DNA of 64,000 nucleotides. Origin: Bacillota bacterium. Lineage in GTDB: Bacteria > Bacillota > Clostridia > Clostridiales > Clostridiaceae. Position 1 is the stretch's first letter. Every line of letters begins with the position of its first letter. Where the stretch lies: positions 60,870 to 124,869 of the forward strand of contig JAUZPI010000004.1 in assembly GCA_030706015.1 (NCBI GenBank), in the 5' to 3' direction. The notes beneath the pieces are model-generated. The model did not search any database. It was not told the origin of the DNA and worked only from the letters and a program-made list of their open reading frames with translations. A program made the translations under genes and the position numbers. This document shows, piece after piece, positions 60,099-64,000 of the stretch.

Positions 60099-61037
60099 AT
60101 GGGAAAGGCTTTAAAGGAACTGGATATGTTAATTATAGGCGGGGGTCCTGCAGGATTAACAGCTGCTATTTATGGGGCCCGCGCCAGGCTCCACCTGTTA
60201 CTTTTAGAAAATCAAATAGTTGGAGGACAAGTGAGATCAAGTTATACTATAGAAAATTATCCTGGATTTAAGAGTATTGATGGTAATGCTCTTGCTGATT
60301 TGATGAGAGAGCAGGCTGTGGACTTAGGGGCAGAAATTGACGAATTTGATAACGTGCTTAAGGTAACTCTTAATGATGATGAAAAGATAATTGAAACTGA
60401 AAATTATATATATAAAGCAAAAACTTTGATTATTGCCACTGGAGCAACTCCAAAAAAACTCCCTATAGTTAGCGAGAATAAGTTTTCAGGGAAGGGAATT
60501 CACTATTGTGCAGTTTGTGATGGTGCAATTTATGGAGATGGGACTGTAGCTGTGGTTGGCGGCGGTAATTCTGCTCTAGAGGAGGCTTTATTTTTATCTA
60601 AGTTTGCAGCTAAAGTAATTATGATAAGAAGATTTGATTATTTTAGAGGTGAGAAGGCAACATTAGAGGAGCTGATAAATAATCCTAAGGTAGAAGTAAT
60701 GTATAACTGGGATTTAGTTGATGTTAAAGGAGATAATTTTGTAAACAAGGCAATAATAAAACATACAAGCACGGAGGAAAAAAAGGAAATAGCTTTAGAT
60801 GCAGTATTTGGCTATATAGGTACAGAGCCTAAAACTGATTTGTTTAAAGATTATATTAAGCTAAATAAACAAGGATACGTTTTAACGGATGAAAATATGG
60901 CTACAAATATTAAAGGGGTATTTGCCGCTGGAGATGTTAGAGAGAAGCAATTTAGACAAATTACTACTGCTGTAGCTGATGGTACAATCGCTGCTCTTGC
61001 TGCAGAGAAGTATATTTCAGAGCTTAATAGAAAATAA
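60099..61037 (+). CDS. trxB: thioredoxin reductase family flavoprotein
   Basis: A 312-residue enzyme: FAD site GGGPAGLTAAIYGARA, redox pair CAVC in HYCAVCDGAIYG, nucleotide site VGGGNSALEEALFLSKFA, and the C-terminal FAAGDVREKQFRQITTAVAD. It should pass electrons from NAD(P)H to the glutaredoxin-like protein encoded 27 bases upstream. A TTG at 60081 is also in frame; ATG at 60099 has AAGGAG nine bases before it. Nucleotide specificity is not settled, as some clostridial enzymes of this type use ferredoxin. Confidence 0.9.
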   Translation: MGKALKELDMLIIGGGPAGLTAAIYGARARLHLLLLENQIVGGQVRSSYTIENYPGFKSIDGNALADLMREQAVDLGAEIDEFDNVLKVTLNDDEKIIETENYIYKAKTLIIATGATPKKLPIVSENKFSGKGIHYCAVCDGAIYGDGTVAVVGGGNSALEEALFLSKFAAKVIMIRRFDYFRGEKATLEELINNPKVEVMYNWDLVDVKGDNFVNKAIIKHTSTEEKKEIALDAVFGYIGTEPKTDLFKDYIKLNKQGYVLTDENMATNIKGVFAAGDVREKQFRQITTAVADGTIAALAAEKYISELNRK

Positions 61038-61050
61038 TGAACAGGTAATG

Positions 61051-61088
61051 AAAATAGTAGCCAGTGCTTTTTGTGGCTACTATTTTTT
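61051..61088. terminator. bidirectional terminator after trxB
   Basis: AATAGTAGCCA pairs with TGGCTACTATT followed by TTTTTT; also ends the AraC-family gene on the other strand. Confidence 0.85.
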
Positions 61089-62103
61089 AGTCTAATATTG
61101 AGTTTCTGAATTGTACAGGAGTTAAGCCGGTCCAACTTTTAAAGGCTCTATGAAAAGCACTAGTTTCCGAGAAACCAAGAATAAATGCAATCTCATCTAT
61201 AGAAATATTAATATCTTTAAGATATTTCTCTGCTGTTTTTTTGCGGAATTCTCTTATTAATTTCATATAAGTAGTATTTTCTTTCTGCAAATATAGTTGT
61301 AAACTTCTCACACTTAACAACAACTTTTTTGCAACGGTTTCAATGGAAGGGAAATTCCCTAGGTCTATTTCTTCTAAAACTATTTTGCTAACTCTGCCAG
61401 CATAGGTATGTTGATTATTTAAGCTTTGAAGGATTTCTTCAGTATTCCTTTCAAAGACAAATAGTAAATTCTTATTTGGTTCAATTATAGGAATATTTAA
61501 TAAATCACGCTTAAATATCAAAGCATTAGTTGACTTTTTAAAGCATACTTCGCATTGAAATATCCTGTCATACTCTGAAGCATTCTCGGGTTTACTGTGA
61601 GTAAAATGAACCTCATCTATTTGGAGAGTTTTATTAGAAAGTAATTTAATATAAGATAGCATACCAGCAATTTTAAAATCTGAGAATTGTCTGTTATCCT
61701 TTAGTAATTTTTCCACAGTTGTATTACTCAATACAGCATAGTTATCCACAATTTTAAAGTGAGATTCACTCAAACTGTCGATAAGTTTTTCGTATCTGCA
61801 ATATTTTGTCCAACATTCCTCTAGAGCAGAGCAATTCATAAGAACATATCCTAAAATATTAGAAAATCCCTTTGCTAGTCTTTCTCCCTGATGAAGACCA
61901 AGATTGTCATCCCCAGTTAAATTTGTTGCAGCTTCTATAATCATCTTTACTTCCAAGCCTGATAGTCTATTATCTGGTGATGATAAAACAAGGGAATCAA
62001 CACCAGCGTACTCAACAACCTTAGCTGTATCCATACCATAAACATCAAAGTTATTTAAAAAAGCTGAGATTTTTGTAGCTGAAATTGATGAGGCGTATTT
62101 CAT
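61087..62103 (-). CDS. AraC family regulator with arabinose-binding-like N-domain
   Basis: A 338-residue activator. N-terminal ligand domain (about 15-220) of the OruR/ArgR-like type, then two helix-turn-helix units: IETVAKKLLLSVRSLQLYLQ and DEIAFILGFSETSAFHRAFK with SWTGLTPVQFR. A longer frame continues upstream, but GGTGGTGAA ahead of ATG 62103 and the divergent gene at 62225 make 62103 the start. Divergent with the short-chain dehydrogenase gene (121-base gap), its likely target. Confidence 0.9.
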   Translation of the reverse strand: MKYASSISATKISAFLNNFDVYGMDTAKVVEYAGVDSLVLSSPDNRLSGLEVKMIIEAATNLTGDDNLGLHQGERLAKGFSNILGYVLMNCSALEECWTKYCRYEKLIDSLSESHFKIVDNYAVLSNTTVEKLLKDNRQFSDFKIAGMLSYIKLLSNKTLQIDEVHFTHSKPENASEYDRIFQCEVCFKKSTNALIFKRDLLNIPIIEPNKNLLFVFERNTEEILQSLNNQHTYAGRVSKIVLEEIDLGNFPSIETVAKKLLLSVRSLQLYLQKENTTYMKLIREFRKKTAEKYLKDINISIDEIAFILGFSETSAFHRAFKSWTGLTPVQFRNSILD

Positions 62104-62224
62104 ATGTTCACCACCAAAAATATAATTTGCGTTATATGTCAATTGTTTTGCGTCTGCCATCATTTGTGTTAATAGAAAAATAAGATATAAATATATTATC
62201 ATAAAATGAGGGAGTTGGAAGTAT

Positions 62225-63001
62225 ATGAATAAAACGGTATTGATAACAGGAGCATCTAGTGGCATTGGTCTTGAGTTCTCAAAACTATTTGTTAGGAATG
62301 GTTATAACTTGATTATGGTTTCTCAAAATGAAAAAAATCTTGAAAAGGCTAAGAGGTTAGTTTGTATGGAAAATGACAATGCTAAGATTTATGCTATTGC
62401 AAAAAATTTAGCAGAACCAAGTGCCGCCGATGAAATATTTGAATATACCAAGAAAAATTCTATACAGATTGATGTTTTGGTTAATAATGCTGGTATACAA
62501 GTATATGGTAAGTTTTACGAAAATAAAATGGACGATCTCATAAATCTGATGTATGTAAATATGGTTGCGTTAACAAAATTAACTAGATTATTTATTGATG
62601 GAATGGTTAAAAGGAGAGAAGGAAAAATATTAAATGTTGCTTCTACAGGGGCTTTTCAACCATGCCCTATGAATGCAGCTTACTGTGCGTCAAAGGGCTA
62701 TGTGTTATATCTATCAGAAGGAATGGGAGCAGAGCTTAAGGGCACAGGGGTAACAGTAACAGCCCTTTGCCCTGGAGCCACAAAAACTAACTTTGCAAAA
62801 AGAGCTAATATTGAAGATATAAAGTTATTTAGAGGGAGACTACTGGACCCCAATAGGGTGGCAGAAATAGGATATGAGGCATTAATAAAAGGTGAGTCGG
62901 TGGTGGTTACAGGATTATATAATAAGCTTGTTGCTGAATCTGTGAGATTTATGCCTAGAAAATTAGTTACTAAGATTGGTATGAATGTGATGGGGAGATA
63001 A
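62225..63001 (+). CDS. short-chain dehydrogenase/reductase
   Basis: A 258-residue classical SDR. Cofactor motif TGASSGIGLEFSKLF, NNAG, catalytic Ser in ASTGAFQPCP and Y-x3-K in AAYCASKGY. NAD(P)-dependent reduction or oxidation of an unknown alcohol or ketone, perhaps acyl lipid-like. Start behind GAGGGAG. Likely controlled by the divergent AraC regulator. The frame continues open after its stop codon. Confidence 0.9.
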   Translation: MNKTVLITGASSGIGLEFSKLFVRNGYNLIMVSQNEKNLEKAKRLVCMENDNAKIYAIAKNLAEPSAADEIFEYTKKNSIQIDVLVNNAGIQVYGKFYENKMDDLINLMYVNMVALTKLTRLFIDGMVKRREGKILNVASTGAFQPCPMNAAYCASKGYVLYLSEGMGAELKGTGVTVTALCPGATKTNFAKRANIEDIKLFRGRLLDPNRVAEIGYEALIKGESVVVTGLYNKLVAESVRFMPRKLVTKIGMNVMGR

Positions 63002-63142
63002 TTTAATGGATCATCAAAATTAAATGCTTCAGAAAAGAATGATTGTTTATTACAAATCCTAGATACATTTTTATCTGGACAAGAAGAGGGAATCACTGTA
63101 ATAAGCATCACTGGAAGAGATTTAAAGAAGTATTGTGATGAT

Positions 63143-63742
63143 ATGATCTACGGTGAGACAATTTATATTTATAAAGCTTCTAGAATATGTGATGTTTTAA
63201 TGGGTGCTTTATTTTATATTATATTTATGGATTCTTTTCGAGAAATTTTTAAGGCAATATTCTTAAGAGATATTAGTCTAATACCAAAGTTCATGAGTCT
63301 TGGAATAGGAGATCTTATTTTAGTATTAGGATATCTTTGCATTCCTAAGCTTATTTCTATAGTGACTAGAAATTATTTTGAGGATCCAGTACGCTGCAAA
63401 AAAGCAAAAAGGTTAATCTACTATGTAGTGTGGTTTATTACAATTATGGCATATTCATTGATAAAAGATTTATTAACAGATTATGTAATAGTAATTAGTT
63501 TTACAAGTATAGTTTTAATTCTTTTGTATTCAATCATTATAAATGTAGCAGTGTGGCTATTAACTGAGGGTTTATATAAGCAAGACTCTGAAGAAAATAA
63601 ATTGGATAAGAAGCATAAATATCTTAATGTTTTGAGCAAGCAATATAGTATATATAAAGAGAGATGTGAAAAACGAAATAAAAGCACTTTGGACTGGGAG
63701 AAGTTCATAAGAATATTGATGGATTGGGGCTTATTCTCCTAA
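63143..63742 (+). CDS. membrane protein of unknown function
   Basis: A 199-residue protein with four hydrophobic segments (about 20-40, 55-75, 90-110, 118-138) and a charged C-terminal tail ending RILMDWGLFS. No family recognised. The same frame is open back to the stop of the SDR gene at 63001, reading ASEKNDCLLQILDTFLSGQE before the ATG, so either the start lies further upstream at an unusual codon, or the gene is a fragment. The site before 63143 (GTGATG) is weak. Confidence 0.55.
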   Translation: MIYGETIYIYKASRICDVLMGALFYIIFMDSFREIFKAIFLRDISLIPKFMSLGIGDLILVLGYLCIPKLISIVTRNYFEDPVRCKKAKRLIYYVVWFITIMAYSLIKDLLTDYVIVISFTSIVLILLYSIIINVAVWLLTEGLYKQDSEENKLDKKHKYLNVLSKQYSIYKERCEKRNKSTLDWEKFIRILMDWGLFS

Positions 63743-63860
63743 TTGTTTGCTGTTTTTTAGATATATTATTGATAGGCGTTGTTAGAGAAGGGATTCTAAG
63801 AAATAAGCAGCTAATGGATATAAGATCATAGTAGAAATATTGTAAAGATAAAGAATGTGA

Positions 63861-63911
63861 AGGGGCTGTCGCATTAGCATAAAAAATATGCTGAGGCGGC
63901 AGCCTCCTTTT
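63861..63911 (+). terminator. hairpin near the window end
   Basis: GGCTGTCGC pairs with GCGGCAGCC (one G-T pair), with AGCATA/TATGCT inside, followed by TCCTTTT. It may terminate the upstream gene; sequences starting GGGGCTGTCGC are also seen at the ends of some insertion sequences, but no transposase is visible. Confidence 0.5.
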
Positions 63912-64000
63912 AACGTTTTGTGGAAATTTGTATAGTGATTTAAGATACGATATACTCTATAAATAAAAAATTGCGCACTTTAATAAGCCCTAGCTGATAA

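Noticed and set aside
62104..62265. Longer N-terminus for the AraC regulator
   Set aside because: The extension overlaps the start of the divergent dehydrogenase gene, is hydrophobic and unlike the family, and a GGTGGTGAA site precedes the shorter start.
63861..63911. Insertion-sequence end
   Set aside because: The GGGGCTGTCGC start is suggestive, but no transposase or second terminal repeat can be seen before the window ends.

Overview
The window looks like chromosome from a low-GC, strictly or largely anaerobic, Gram-positive bacterium of the Clostridium type. The DNA is very AT-rich, nearly every gene has a strong AGGAGG-like ribosome binding site, GTG and TTG starts are common, and genes end in hairpin plus T-run terminators. 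The gene content also fits: a PocR-type histidine kinase, C_GCAxxG_C_C and CGGC proteins, EFR1 flavodoxin-ferredoxin, a ferredoxin-tailed aldo/keto reductase, YtrA-type regulators and siroheme-dependent heme synthesis. I see no rRNA, tRNA, CRISPR array, intact insertion sequence or prophage. Species cannot be named from this sequence.

Layout. 0-18 kb: TetR and PucR regulators, a decayed gabT next to PucR, an EAL-domain protein with altered active-site motifs, a GH13 glycosidase, a DUF2339 membrane protein, a chemoreceptor, an aldo/keto reductase, two tandem tiny genes for Asp-Asn-Arg repeat peptides, and an EmrAB-type efflux pump whose TetR repressor gene shares an operator sequence with emrB. 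18-34 kb: small metabolic and repair genes (three HAD phosphatases, HEAT-repeat protein, PlsY, Nudix, methyltransferase, EamA transporter, YbaK-like deacylase), a PocR histidine kinase, a DUF2935 protein, a YibE/YibF membrane pair and pirin. 34-47 kb: a two-component system next to a BcrA-like ABC transporter, a DUF4397 protein, an MFS exporter, a cytochrome b5-like lipoprotein, a DUF2975/XRE/DUF4173 group, a decayed permease-LysR pair, and a YtrA-type GntR/ABC operon with its operator visible.

47-54 kb is the most unusual part. A five-gene minus-strand operon (49043-53454) encodes an 812-residue protein made of two glutathionylspermidine-synthase-like ATP-grasp halves, two lipoproteins (one with a Ser/Gly/Thr-rich tail) and two proteins I cannot assign. 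It resembles, at a distance, the enterobacterial YgiB/YgiC arrangement and may be an envelope-linked amidoligase system.

54-58 kb carries a compact four-gene operon for making heme from siroheme (ahbC-ahbD-ahbA-ahbB) behind a leader with two hairpins. 58-64 kb holds an ArnT-like glycosyltransferase, then a peroxide-responsive redox locus: a promoter whose -10 lies inside a perfect OhrR-type box, a deletion-scarred glutathione peroxidase remnant, and an intact glutaredoxin-like protein plus thioredoxin reductase. An AraC regulator diverges from a short-chain dehydrogenase at the end.

A recurring theme is gene decay by internal deletion: remnants of gabT, a polysaccharide deacetylase, a LysR regulator, an amino-acid permease, a glutathione peroxidase and a permease tail can all be read between intact genes.
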